Positions 42,301-54,820 of a stretch of DNA of 64,000 nt are shown here, piece by piece. Each line of letters starts with the position of its first letter. Position 1 is the first letter of the stretch. A program made the translations under genes and the position numbers. Below the pieces are notes generated by a model. That model ran no database searches. It was not told the DNA's origin and saw only the letters and a list, made by a program, of their open reading frames with translations. The DNA is from Megalopta genalis. Its lineage: Eukaryota; Arthropoda; Insecta; Hymenoptera; Halictidae. The DNA lies in contig NW_027476271.1 of NCBI RefSeq assembly GCF_051020955.1, positions 1 to 64,000 on the forward strand, in the 5' to 3' direction.

Positions 42301-43830
42301 TCATGTGTTTCGCTTGGATTTGAACATAAGCCTTCTACTTCGCATTGATTTGAAGCTAAATCATGTGTTTCGCATGGCTTTGAAGCTAACTCGTTGGTTT
42401 TGCATGAAGTTGAATCTAAATCATGTATATCACAAGTATTTGAAGCAGAAACATTTGTTTCACATACATTTGAAGCTAAGCCTTCTACTTCACATTGATT
42501 GGAAGTTAAATCATGTGTTTCGCATGGATTCGAAGATAAGCCTTCTACTTCGCATTGAATTGAAGCTAAATCATTTGTTTCGCATGGATTTGAAGATGAC
42601 TCGTTTGTTTCGCCTGCATTTGAAGCTATATGATGTATATCACAAGTATTTGCATTTGAACCATTTGATTCCCATGAATAGTACGCTAAACCATGTCTTT
42701 CGAATGAATTTGAAGTTAAATCATGTGTTTTGAATGGATTTGAAGCTAACTCGTTTGTTTCGCATGCATTTGAAGCTAAATCATGTATATCACATATAAT
42801 TGAAGCTAAACCATTTGTTTCGCATGGATTCGAAGATAAGCCTTCTACTTCGCATTGATTTGAAGCTAAATCATGTATATCGCTAGGAGTTGAAGCTAAG
42901 TCGTTTGTTTCGCATGCAGTTGAAGCTAAATCATGTATACCATAAGTATTTGAAGCTAAAGAACTTTATTCGCATGGATTTCAAACCAAGCCTTCTACTT
43001 CGCATTGATTTGAAGGTAAATCCTGTCTTTTGCATGGATTTAAAGCTAACTCGTTTGTTTCACCTGCATTTGTAGCTATGTCAGTGATATTCGCAAGTAT
43101 TTGAAGCTAAATCATTCGTTTCGTTGGATTTGAAGCTAAGCCTTCTACTTCGCATTGATTTGAATCTAAATCATGTGTGTCGCTTGGATTTGAAGCTAAC
43201 TCGTTTGTTTCTCTTGCTGTTGAATGTAAATCACGTATATCACAAGTGTATGAAGCTAAACCATTCGTTTCGCTGGATTTGAAGCTAAGCCTTCTACTTC
43301 GCATTGATTTGAATCTAAATCATGCGTTTCGCTTGGATGTGAAGCTAACTCGTTCGTTTTGCATACAGTTGAAGGAAAATCACGCATATCACAAGTATTT
43401 GAAGCTAAACCATTTGATTTGCATGGATTCGAAGATCAGCCTTCTACTTCGCATTGATTTGAAGCTAAATCATGAGTTTCGCATCGATTTGAAGCTAAAT
43501 CATGTGATTTGAATGGATTTGAAGTTAACTCGTTTGCTTCCCAAGCAGTTGAAGCTAAATCGTGTATATAATAAGTATTTGAAGCTAAAGAACTTGATAC
43601 GCATGGATTTCAAACTAAGCCTTCTACTTCGCATTGATTTGAAGGTAAATCATGTCTTTTGCATGGATTTAAAGCTAACTCGTTTGTTTCGCATGCATTT
43701 GAAGCTATATCAGTGATATTCGCAAGTATTTGAAGCTAAACCATTCGTTTCGCATGGATTTGACGCTCAGCCTTCTGCTCCGGATTGATTTGATGCTAAA
43801 TCATGTGTTTCGAAAGTTTTTTAAGCTAAC
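39351..43830 (+). repeat. Mosaic island of subfamily II units within subfamily I territory
   Basis: Subfamily II markers reappear: GAATAGTACGCTAAACC near 40,370 and 42,678, TTTCGAATGAATTTG and GTTTTGAATGG, plus TTTCACATACATTTG. About 40,075-40,565 matches 42,383-42,873 at offset 2,308. Segments with GAGCCTGAGCCATTTG and GATCAGCATCCTACTTCGC repeat near 39,690, 41,910 (GATCAACATCC there) and 42,210. Subfamily I pieces with the CGCAATGCAG variant sit between them near 40,895. No gene was seen. Confidence 0.84.
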
Positions 43831-46800
43831 TCGTTTGTTTCGCCTGCATTTGAAGCTAAATCATGCACATCACAAGTATTTGAAGCTAAACCACTTGTTT
43901 CGCATGGATTTGAAGATAAGCCTTCTACTTCGCATTGATTTGAAGTTAAATCATGTGTTTCGCATGGATTTGAAGCTAACTCGTTTTCTTCGCCTGCATT
44001 TGATGTTAAATCATGTATATCACAGGTATTTGAAGCTACACCATTTGTTTCGCATGGAATTCGAAGATAAGGCTTCTACTTCGCATTGATTTGAAGCTAC
44101 ATCATGTATTGCGCATGGAGTTGAAGCTAACTCGATTGTTTCGCATGCTGTTGAATCTAAATCATGTATATCAAACAAGTATTTGAAGCTAAACCATTTA
44201 CTTCGCATGGATTTGATGCTATGCCATCTACTTCGCTTTTATTTGAAACTGAGTCATGTTGTTCTCTTGTTTTTGATGCTAACACGTTCGTTTCACATGC
44301 AGTTGAAGCTAAATCATGTATATGAAAAGGATTTGAAGCTGAACCATTTGTTTCGCACGAATATCACGTTAAACCATGTGTTTGGAATGAATTTGAAGCT
44401 AAATCATGTGTTTCGCATAGATTTGAAGCTAACTCGTTTGTTACGCATGCAGTTGAAGCTGAATCATGTATATCCCAAGTATTTGAAGCTCAACCATTTG
44501 ATTCGCATGGATTTGAAGATAAGCCTCCTACTTCGCATTGATTTGAAGCTGAATCATGTGTTTCGCTTGGATTTCAAGCTAACTCGTTTGATTCGCATGC
44601 AATTGAAGCTAAATCATGTATCAAACAAGTATTTGAAGCTAAACCATTTGTTTCGCATGGATTTGAACATAAGCCTTCTACTTCGCATTGATTTGAAGCT
44701 AAATCATGTGTTTCGCATGGCTTTGAAGCTAACTCGTTCGTTCCGCTTGCATTTGAATCTAAATCATGCACATCACAAGTATTTGAAGCTGAACCACTTG
44801 TTTCGCATGGATTTGAAGATAAGCCTTCTACTTCGCATTGATTTGAAGCTAAATCATGTGTTTCGCTTGGTTTTCAAGCTAACTCGTTTGTTTCACATGC
44901 AATTGAAGCTAAGTCATGTGTCAAACAAGTATTTGAAGCTAAACCATTTGTTTCGCATGGATTTGAACATAAGCCTTCTACTTCGCATTGATTTGAAGCT
45001 AAATCATGTGTTTCGCATGGCTTTGAAGCTAACTCGTTAGTTTTGCAGGTTGTTGAAGCTAAATCATGTATATCACAAGTATTTGAAGGTAAACCATTTG
45101 CTTCTCAAGGATTCGAAGATCAGCCTTCTACTTGGCATTGATAAGAAGCTAAATCATGTGTTTCGCATGGATTTGAAGCTAACTCGTTCGTTTCGCTTGC
45201 ATTTGAAGCTAAATCACGTATACCACAACTATTTGAAGCTGAACCACTTGTTTCGCATGGACTTGAAGATAAGCCTTCTACTTCGCATTTATTTGAAGCT
45301 AAATCATGTATTTCGCTTGGATTAGAAACTAACTAGTTTGTTTCGCAATGCAGTTGAAGCTAAATCATGTATATCACAATTATTTGAAGCTAAACCATTT
45401 GATTCGCATGGATTTCAAAATAAGCCTTCTACTTCGCATTGATTTTAATCTAAATCATCTGTTTCGCATGGATTTAATGCTAACTCGTTTGTTTCGCATG
45501 CAGTTGAAGCTAAATCATGTATATCACAATTACTTGAAGCTAAACCATTTGATTCGCATGGATTCGAAGATCAGCCTTCTACTTCGCATTGATTTTAATC
45601 TAAATCATCTGTTTCACATGGATTTAAAGCTATCTCGTTTGTTTCGCATGCAGTTGAAGATAAATCATGTATATCACAGGTATTTCAAGCTAAACCATTT
45701 GATTCGCATGGATTTGAAGATAAGCCTACTACTTCGCATTGATAAGAAGCTAAATCATGTGTTTCGCATGGATTTGAAGCTAACTCGTTAGTTTTGCATG
45801 CTGTTGAGGCTAAATCATGTATATCACAATTATTTGAAGCTAAACCATTTGATTCGCATGGATTCGAAGATCAGCCTTCTACTTCGCATTGATTTTAATC
45901 TAAATCATATGTTTCACATGGATTTAAAGCTATCTCGTTTGTTTCGCATGCAGTTGAAGCTAAATCATGTATATCACAATTATTTGAAGCTAAACCATTT
46001 GATTCGCATGGATTTCAAAATAAGCCTTCTACTTCGCATTGATTTTAATCTAAATCATCTGTTTCGCATGGATTTAAAGCTATCTCGTTTGTTTCGCATG
46101 CAGTTGAAGCTAAATCATGTATATCACAAGTATTTGAAGCTAAACCATTTGTTTCGCAAGGATTCGAAGACCAGCCTTCTACTTCGCAATGATAAGAAGC
46201 TAAATCATGTGTTTCGCATGGATTTGAAGCTAACTCGTTCGTTTCGCTTGCATTTGAAGCTAAATCATGCACATCACAATTATTTGAAGCTAAACCATTT
46301 GATTCGCATGGATTTCAAAATAAGTCTTCTACTTCGCATTGATTTTAATCTAAATCATCTGTTTCGCATGGATTTAAAGCTATCTCGTTTGTTTCGCTTG
46401 CAATTGAAGCTAAATCATGCACATCACAAGTATTTGAAGCTAAACCATTTGATTCGCATGGATTTGAAGCTAAGCCTTCTTCTTCGCATTGATTTGAAGC
46501 TAAAAGATGTGTTTCGCATGGATTTGAAACTAACTAGTTTGTTTCGTAATGCAGTTGAAGCTAAATCATGTATATCACAATTATTTGAAGCCAAACCATT
46601 TGATTCGCATGGATTTCAAAATAAGCCTTCTACTTCGCATTGATTTTAATCTAAATCATCTGTTTCGCATGGATTTAAAGCTATCTCGTTTGTTTCGCAT
46701 GCAGTTGAAGATAAATCATGTATATCACAGGTATTTGAAGCTAAACCATTTGTTTCGCATGGATTCGAATATAAGCCTTCTAAATCGCATTGATTTCAAG

Positions 46801-47546
46801 CTAAATCATGTGTCTCGCATGGATTTGAAGCTAACTCGCTAGTTTTGCATGCTGTTGAAGCTTATTCATGTATATCACAAGTATTTGAAGCTAAACCATT
46901 TGTTTCGCAAGGATTCGAAGATCAGCCTTCTACTTCGCATTGATAAGAAGCTAAATCATACGTTTCGCATGGATTTGAAGCTAACTCGTTCGTTTTGCTT
47001 GCAGTTGAAGCTAAATCATGCACATCACAAGTATTTGAAGCTGAACCACTTGTTTCGCATGGATTTGAAGATAAGCCTTCTACTTCGCATTGATTAGAAG
47101 CTAAGTTATGTGTTTCGCATGGAGTTGAAGCTAACTCGATTGTTTCGCATGTAGTTGAAGCTAAATCATGTATATCACAAGTATTTGAAGCTAAACCAAT
47201 TGATTCGCAAGAAATCGAAGATCAGCCTTCTACTTCGCCTTGAAGTGAAGCTGAATCCTGTGTTTCACTTGAATTCGAAGCTAACACGTTTGTTTCACAT
47301 GCAGTTGAAGCTAAATCATGTATATCATAAGTATTTGAAGCTGAACCATTTGTTTCGCAATGAGTATTAAGCTAAACCACGTGTTTCGAATGAATTTGAA
47401 GCTAAATCATGTATTTCGCATGGATTTGAAGCTAACTCGTTTTCTTCGCCTGTATTTGATGTTAAATCGTGTATATCACAGGTATGTGAAGCTACACCAT
47501 TTGTTTCGCATGGAATTCGAAGATAAGCCTTCTACTTCGCATTGAT

Positions 47547-48794
47547 TTGAAGCTAAATCATGTATTGCGCATGGAGTTGAAGCTAACACGTTTGTTTCGC
47601 ATGCTGTTGAATCTAACTCATGTATATCGCAAGAATCTGAAGCTAAACCATTTGATTCGCATGGATTTGAAGCTAAGCCTTCTACTTCGCATTGATTTTA
47701 AGCTAAATCATGTGTTTCTCTTGGATTTGAAACTAACTAGTTTGTTTCGCATGCAATTGAAGCTAGATCATGTATCAACCAAGTATTTGAAGCTAAACCA
47801 TTTACTTCGCATGGATTTGATGCTTTGCCATCTACTTCGCTTTTATTTGAAACTGAGTCATGTGTTTCTCTTGTTTTTGATGCTAACACGTTCGTTTCAC
47901 ATGCAGTTGAAGCTAAATCATGTATATGAAAAGGATTTGAAGCTGAACCATTTGTTTCGCACGAATATCACGTTAAACCATGTGTTTGGTATGAATTTGA
48001 AGCTAAATCATGTGTTTCGCATAGATTTGAAGCTAACTCGTTTGTTACGCATGCAGTTGAAGCTGAATCATGTATATCCCAAGTATTTGAAGCTCAACCA
48101 TTTGATTCGCATGGATTTGAAGATAAGCCTTCCACTTCGCATTGATTTGAAGCTGAATCATGTGTTTCGCTTGGATTTCAAGCTAACTAGTTTGTTTCGC
48201 ATGCAATTGAAGCTAGATCATGTATCAACCAAGTATTTGAAGCTAAACCATTTACTTCGCATGGATTTGATGCTGTGCCATCTACTTCGCTTTTATTTGA
48301 AACTGAGTCATGTGTTTCTCTTGTTTTTGATGCTAACACGTTCGTTTCACATGCAGTTGAAGCTAAATCATGTATATGAAAAGGATTTGAAGCTGAACCA
48401 TTTGTTTCGCACGAATATCACGTTAAACCATGTGTTTGGTATGAATTTGAAGCTAAATCATGTGTTTCGCATAGATTTGAAGCTAACTCGTTTGTTACGC
48501 ATGCAGTTGAAGCTGAATCATGTATATCCCAAGTATTTGAAGCTCAACCATTTGATTCGCATGGATTTGAAGATAAGCCTGCCACTTCGCATTGATTTGA
48601 AGCTGAATCATGTGTTTCGCTTGGATTTCAAGCTAGCTCGATTGATTCGCATGCAATTGAAGCTAAATCATGTATCAAACAAGTATTTGAAGCTAAACCA
48701 TTTGTTTCGCATGGATTTGAAGATAAGCCTTCTACTTCGCATTGATTTGAAGCTAAATCATGTGTTTCGCATGCCTTTGAAGCTAACTCGTTAG
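47547..48794 (+). other. Longest repeat-derived open frame (415 codons), not considered a gene
   Basis: The longest open frame in the window begins at a TTG and runs in the plus-strand frame whose subunits translate to decapeptides such as LKLNHVFRMD, LKLTRLFRMQ and LKLNHVYHKY. The product would be a leucine-, lysine-, histidine- and arginine-rich repeat with no recognisable domain, signal peptide or ordered start. It covers the 450-bp tandem duplication, which accounts for its length. Nothing resembling a promoter, splice site or unique terminus flanks it. The consensus subunit simply has no stop in this frame, so long ORFs are expected by chance. Confidence 0.12.
47737..48636 (+). repeat. 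450-bp tandem duplication
   Basis: 47,737-48,186 and 48,187-48,636 are adjacent copies of three 150-bp units, differing at few bases (TTTGCCATC versus TGTGCCATC near 47,825 and 48,275). Shared rare features are GTATCAACCAAGTATTTG, ACTGAGTCATG, TATATGAAAAGGATTTG, CGAATATCACGTTAAACC and CAGTTGAAGCTGAATC. A third, slightly more distant relative lies at about 44,190-44,640, where CATGTTGTTCTCTTG replaces CATGTGTTTCTCTTG. Confidence 0.9.
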
Positions 48795-50640
48795 TTTTGC
48801 AGGCTGTTGAATCTAAATCATGTATATCACAAGTATTTGAAGGTAAACCATTTGCTTCTCAAGGATTCGAAGATCAGCCTTCTACTTGGCATTGATAAGA
48901 AGCTAAATCATGTGTTTCGCATGGATTTGAAGCTAACTCGTTCGTTTCGCTTGCATTTGAAGCTAAATCATGTATATCACAAGTATTTGAAGCTGAACCA
49001 CTTGTTTCGCATGGATTCGAAGATCAGCCTTCTGCTACGCATTGATTTGAAGCTAAATCATGTGTTTCGCATGGATTTGAAGCTAACTCGTTTGTTTCGC
49101 ATGCATTTGAAGCTAAATCATGCACATCACAAGTATTTGAAGCTGAACCACTTGTTTCGCATGGATTTGAAGACAATCCTTCTACTTCGCATTGATTTGA
49201 AGCTAAATCATGTGTTTCGCATGGAGTTGAAGCTTACTCGTTTGTTTCGCATGTAGTTGAATCTAAATCATGTATATCACAAGTATTTGAAGCTAAACCA
49301 TTTGATTCTCATGGGTTTTTAGCTCAGCCTTCTACTTCGCATTGATTTGAAGCTAAATAATGTGTTTCGCTTGGATTTTAAGCTAACTCGTTTATTTCAC
49401 ATGCAGTTGAAGTTAAATCATGTATATCACAAGTATTTGAAGCTAAACGATTTGTTTCGCATGGATTTGAATATAAACCACCTTCTTCGCATTGATTTAA
49501 TGCTAAATCAGGTGTTTCGCATGGATTTAAAGCTATCTCGTTTGTTTCGCATGCAGTTGAAGATAAATCATGTATATCACAGGTATTTCAAGCTAAACCA
49601 TTTGATTCGAATGGATTTGAAGATAAGCCTTCTACTTCGCATTGATTTGAAACTAAATCATGTGTTTCGCTTGGATTTGAAACTAACTAGTTTGTTTCGC
49701 AATGCAGTTGAAGCTAAATCATGTAAATCACAATTGTTTGAAGCTAAACCATTTGATTCGCATGGATTTCAAAATAAGCCTTCTACTTCGCATTGATTTG
49801 AAGCTAAATCATGTGTTTCGCTTGGATTCGAAACTAACAAGTTTGTTTCGTAATGCAGTTGAAGTCAAATCATGTACATCACAAGTATTTGATGCTAAAC
49901 CATTTCATTCCCATGGATTTGAAGCTAAGCCTTCTACTTCGCATTAATTTGGAGCTAAATCATGTGTTTCGCATGGATTTGAAGCTAACTCGTTTGTTTC
50001 GCATACGGTTGAAGCTAAATCATGTATATCACAGGTGTTTGAAGCTAAACCATTTGTTTCGCAAGGATTCGAAGATCAGCCTTCTACTTCGCATTGATAA
50101 GAAGCAAAATCATGTGTTTCGCATGGATTTGAAGCTAACTCGTTCGTTTTGCTTGCATTTGAAGCTAAATCATGCACATCACAAGTATTTGAAGCTGAAC
50201 CACTTGTTTCGCATGGATTTGAAGATAAGCCTTCTACTTCGCATTGATTTGAAGCTAAATCATGTGTTTCGCTTGGATTTCAAGCTAACTCGTTTGTTTC
50301 GCATGCAATTGAAGCTAAATCATGTGTATCACAATTATTTGATGCTAAACGATTTGTTTCGCATGGATTTGAATATAAACCACCTACTTCGCATTGATTT
50401 AATGCTAAATCAGGTGTTTCGCATGGATTTAAAGCTATCTCGTTTGTTTCGCATGCAGTTGAAGATAAATCATGTATATCACAGGTATTTGAATCTAAAC
50501 CATTTGTGTTGCATGGATTCGAAGATAAACCTTCTAAATCGCATTGATTTCAAGCTAAATCATATGTTTCGGATAGATTTGAAGCTAACTCGCTAGTTTT
50601 GCATGCTGTTGAAGCTTATTCATGTATATCACAAGTATTT

Positions 50641-52525
50641 GAAGCTAAACCATTTGTTTCGCAAGGAATCGAAGATCAGCCTTCTACTTCGCAATGATAA
50701 GAAGCTAAATCATGTGTTTCGCATGGATTGGAAGCTAACTCGTTTGTTTCGCATGTAACTAAAGCTAAATAATGTATCAAACAAGTATTTGAAGCTAAAC
50801 CATTTGTTTCGCAAGGATTCGAAGATCAGCCATCTACCTCGTATTGATTTACACCTAAATCATGCGTTTCGCATGGATTTGAATCTAACTCGTTGTATCG
50901 CATGCAGTTGAAGCTAAATCATGTATATCACAACGATTTGAAGCTAAACCATTTGATTCGCAAGGATTTCAAAATAAGCTTTCTACTTCGCATTGATTTT
51001 AATCTAAATCATCTGTTTCGCATGGATTTAAAGCTATCTCGTTTGTTTCGCATGCAGTTGAAGCTAAATCATGTAAATCACAATTGTTTGAAGCTAAACC
51101 ATTTGATTCGCATGGATTTCAAAATAAGCCTTCTACTTCGCATTGATTTGAAGCTAAATCATGTGTTTCGCTTGGTTTTCAAGCTAACTCGTTTGTTTCG
51201 CATGCAATTGAAGCTAAATCATGCATCACGCAAGTATTTGAAGCTAAACCATTTGTTTCGCATAGATTCGAAGATAACCCTTCTACTTCGAATTGATTTG
51301 AAGCTAAATCATGTGTTTCGCTTGGATTTGAAACTAACTCGTTTGTGTCGCATGCAGTTGAAGCTAAATCATGCACATCACAAGTATTTGAAGCTGAACC
51401 ACATGTTTCGCATGGATTTGAAGATAAGCCTTCTACTTCGCATTGATTTGAAGCTAAATCATGTGTTCCCCATGCACTTGAAGCTAACACGTTTGTTTCG
51501 CATGCTGTTGAAGCTAAATCATGTATATCACAAGTATTTGAAGTTAAACCATTTGTTTCGCATGGATTCGACGATTAGCCTTCTTACTTCGCATTGATTT
51601 TAATCTAAATCATGTGTTTCGCATGGATTTGAAGCTAACTCGTTTGTTTCGCATGCATTTGAAGCTAAATCATGCACATCACAAGTATTTGAAGCTGAAC
51701 CACTTGTTTCGCATGGATTTGAAGACAAGCCTTCTACTTCGCATTGATTTGAAGCTAAATCATGTGTTTCGCATGGAGTTGAAGCTTACTCGTTTGTTTC
51801 GCATGTAGTTGAATCTAAATCATTTATATCACAAGTATTTGAAGCTAAACCATTTGTTTCGCAAGGAATCGAAGATCAGCCTTCTACTTCGCAATGATAA
51901 GAAGCTAAATCATGTGTTTCGCATGGATTTGAAGCTAACTCGTTTGTTTCGCATGTAACTGAAGCTAAATAATGTATCAAACAAGTATTTGAAGCTAAAC
52001 CATTTGTTTCGCAAGGATTCGAAGATCAGCCATCTACCTCGTATTGATTTACACCTAAATCATGCGTTTCGCATGGATTTGAATCTAACTCGTTGTATCG
52101 CATGCAGTTGAAGCTAAATCATGTATATCACAACGATTTGAAGCTAAACCATTTGATTCGCAAGGATTTCAAAATAAGCTTTCTACTTCGCATTGATTTT
52201 AATCTAAATCATCTGTTTCGCATGGATTTAAAGCTATCTCGTTTGTTTCGCATGCAGTTGAAGCTAAATCATGTAAATCACAATTGTTTGAAGCTAGACC
52301 ATTTGATTCGCATGGATTTCAAAATAAGCCTTCTACTTCGCATTGATTTGAAGCTAAATCATGTGTTTCGCTTGGTTTTCAAGCTAACTCGTTTGTTTCG
52401 CATGCAATTGAAGCTAAATCATGCATCAAGCAAGTATTTGAAGCTAAACCATTTGTTTCGCATGGATTCGAAGATAACCCTTCTACTTCGAATTGATTTG
52501 AAGCTAAATCATGTGTTCCGCATGC
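50641..52525 (+). repeat. ~685-bp segments repeated at 1,200-bp offset
   Basis: About 50,641-51,325 matches 51,841-52,525 at exactly 1,200 bp (eight 150-bp units). Shared rare features include GCAAGGAATCGAAGATC, GCATGTAACT, TACACCTAAATCATGCG, CTCGTTGTATCGCATG and ATCACAACGATTTG. The spacer between the copies carries ordinary subfamily I units. Confidence 0.87.
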
Positions 52526-53689
52526 ATTTGAAGCTAACACGTTTGTTTCGCATGCTGTTGAAGCTAAATCATGTATATCACAAGTATTTGAAGCTAATCC
52601 ATTTGTTTCGCGTGGATTCGAAGATCAGCCTTCTACTTCGCCTTGATTTGAAGTTAAATCTTATGTTACGCATGGATTTGAAGCTAATCGTTTGTTTCGC
52701 ATGCTGATGAAGCTAAATCAAGTATAACACAAGTATTTGAAGCTAAACCATTTGCTTCCCATGGATTCAAAGATCAGTCTTCTACTTCGCATTGATTTGA
52801 ATCTAAATCACGTGTTTCGCTTGGATTTGAAGCTAACTCGTTTTTTTCGCCTGCAGTTGAAGCTAAATAATGTATATCACAAGTATTTGAAGCTATATCA
52901 TATGTTTCGCATGGATTCGAAGATAACCCTTCTAATTGGCATTGATTTGAAGCTAAATCATGTGTTTCGCATGGATTTGAAGCTAACTCGTTTGTTTCGC
53001 ATGCTGTTGAAGCTAAGACATGTATATCACAAGTATTTGAAGCTAAACCATTTGCTTCGCATGGATTCGAAGATGAGCCTTCTACTTCGCATTGATTAGA
53101 TGCTAAATCATATGTTCGCATGGATTTGAAGCTACCTCGTTTGTTTCGCATGCTGTTAAAGCTAAGTCATGTATATCACAAGTATTTGCGGCTAAACCAT
53201 TTGTTTCGCACGGATTCGAAGGTAACCCTTCTACTTCGCATTGATTTGAAGCTAAATCATGTGTCTCGCATGGATTTGAATCTAACTCGTTTGATTCGCA
53301 TGCTGTTGAAACTAAATCATGTATATCACAAGTATTTGAAGCTAAACCATTTGCTTCGCATGGATTCGAAGATCATCCTTCTACTTCGCATTGATTAGAT
53401 GCTAAATCATGTGTTTCGCATGGGTTTGAAGCTAACTCGTTTGTTTCGCCTGCATTTGAAGCCATATCACTTATATTTTCAAGTATGTGAAGCTAAATCA
53501 TTCGTTTTGCATGGATTTGAAGCTAAGCCATCAACTTCGTGTTGACTTGATGCTTATTCATGTGTTTCGCATGGATTTGAAGCTAACTCGTTTGTTTCGC
53601 AGGCAGTTGAAGCTGAATCATGTACATCAAAAGTATTTGAAGCTATATCATATGTTTCGCATGGATTCGAAGATAACCCTTCTAATTCG

Positions 53690-54820
53690 CATTTGATTGA
53701 AGCTAAATCATGTGTTTCGTATGGATTTGAATCTAACTCGTTTGTTCGCATGCTGTTGAAAGTAAATCATGTATATCACAAGTATTTGAAGCTAACCATT
53801 TGCTTCGCATGGATTCGAAGATCAGCCTTCTACTTCGCATTGATTAGATGCTAAATCATGTGTTTCGCATGGGGTTTTGAAGCTAACTCGTTTCTTTCGC
53901 CTGCATTTGAAGCCCATATCACTTATATTTTCAAGTATGTGAAGCTAAATCATTCGTTTTGCATGGATTTGAAGCTAAGCCATCAACTTCGCGTTGACTT
54001 GAATCTAATTCATGTGTTTCGCATGGATTTGAAGCTAACTCGTTTGTTTCGCAGGCAGTTGAAGCTGAATCATGTACATCAAAAGTATTTGAAGCTAAAC
54101 TATTCGTTTCGCATGGATTCGAAGATAAGCCTTCCACTTCGCATTGATTGAAGCTAAATCATGTGTTCCGCATGGATTTGAAGCTGACTCGTTTGTCTCG
54201 CATGCAGTTTGAAGCTGAATCATGTATATTCACAAGTATTTGCGGCTAAACCATTTGTTTCGCATGAGATTCGAAGGTAACCCTTCTACTTCGCATTGAT
54301 TTTAATCTAAATCATGTGTTTCGCATGGATTTGAAGCTAACTGGTTAGTTTCGCATGCTGTTGAAGCTAAATCATGTATATCACAAGTATTTGAAGCTAA
54401 AACCATTTGTTTCGCATGGATTCGAAGATAAGCCTCCTACCTCGCGTTGACTTGATACTAAATCATGTTTTTCATTTGGACTTGAAGCTAACTCGTTTGT
54501 TTAGCATGTTGTTGAAGCTAAATCATGTATATCACAAGTATTTGCAGCTATATCATATGTTTCGCATGGATTTGAAGATAACCCTTCTAATTCGCATTGA
54601 TTTGAAGCTAAATCATGTGTTTCGCATGGATTGAAGCTAACTCGTTTGTTTCGCATGCTGTTGAAGCTAAGTCATGTATATCGCAAGTATTTGAAGCTAA
54701 ACCATTTGTTTTCGCATGGATTCGAAGATAAGCCTCCTACCTCGCATTGATTTGAAGCTAAATCATGTGTTCGCATTTACTTGAAGCTACCTCGTTTGTT
54801 TCGCAATTTCTGTTGAAGCT
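53690..54820 (+). repeat. Satellite stretch with clustered one-base indels
   Basis: In about 1.1 kb I count roughly fifteen departures from the 30-bp register, mostly single bases. Examples are CGCATTTGATTG (53,688), TTTGTTCGCATG (53,742), CTAACCATTTG (53,793), ATGGGGTTTTG (53,869), AGCCCATATC (53,910), CAGTTTGAAGC (54,206), TATTCACAAG (54,228), CATGAGATTCG (54,263), CTAAAACCATTTG (54,398), ATGGATTGAAGC (54,628), GTTTTCGCATGG (54,708) and CGCAATTTCTGTTG (54,802). The rest of subfamily III is almost free of such changes. The base content is still ordinary satellite. Confidence 0.82.

Larger units (their letters stand above)
43831..52700 (+). repeat. Subfamily I block, right part
   Basis: Mostly regular subfamily I units with ATCATGCACATCACAAG (43,860; 44,770; 46,270; 46,420; 47,020; 49,120; 50,170; 51,370; 51,670) and the CGCAATGCAG or CGTAATGCAG B variant (45,345; 46,545; 49,700; 49,850). 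Stretches from 45,430 to 46,700 use A subunits starting TTTTAATCTAAATCATC. A segment at about 40,565-41,215 matches 45,006-45,656 (offset 4,441), with a shorter relative near 48,777. No gene was seen. Confidence 0.87.
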
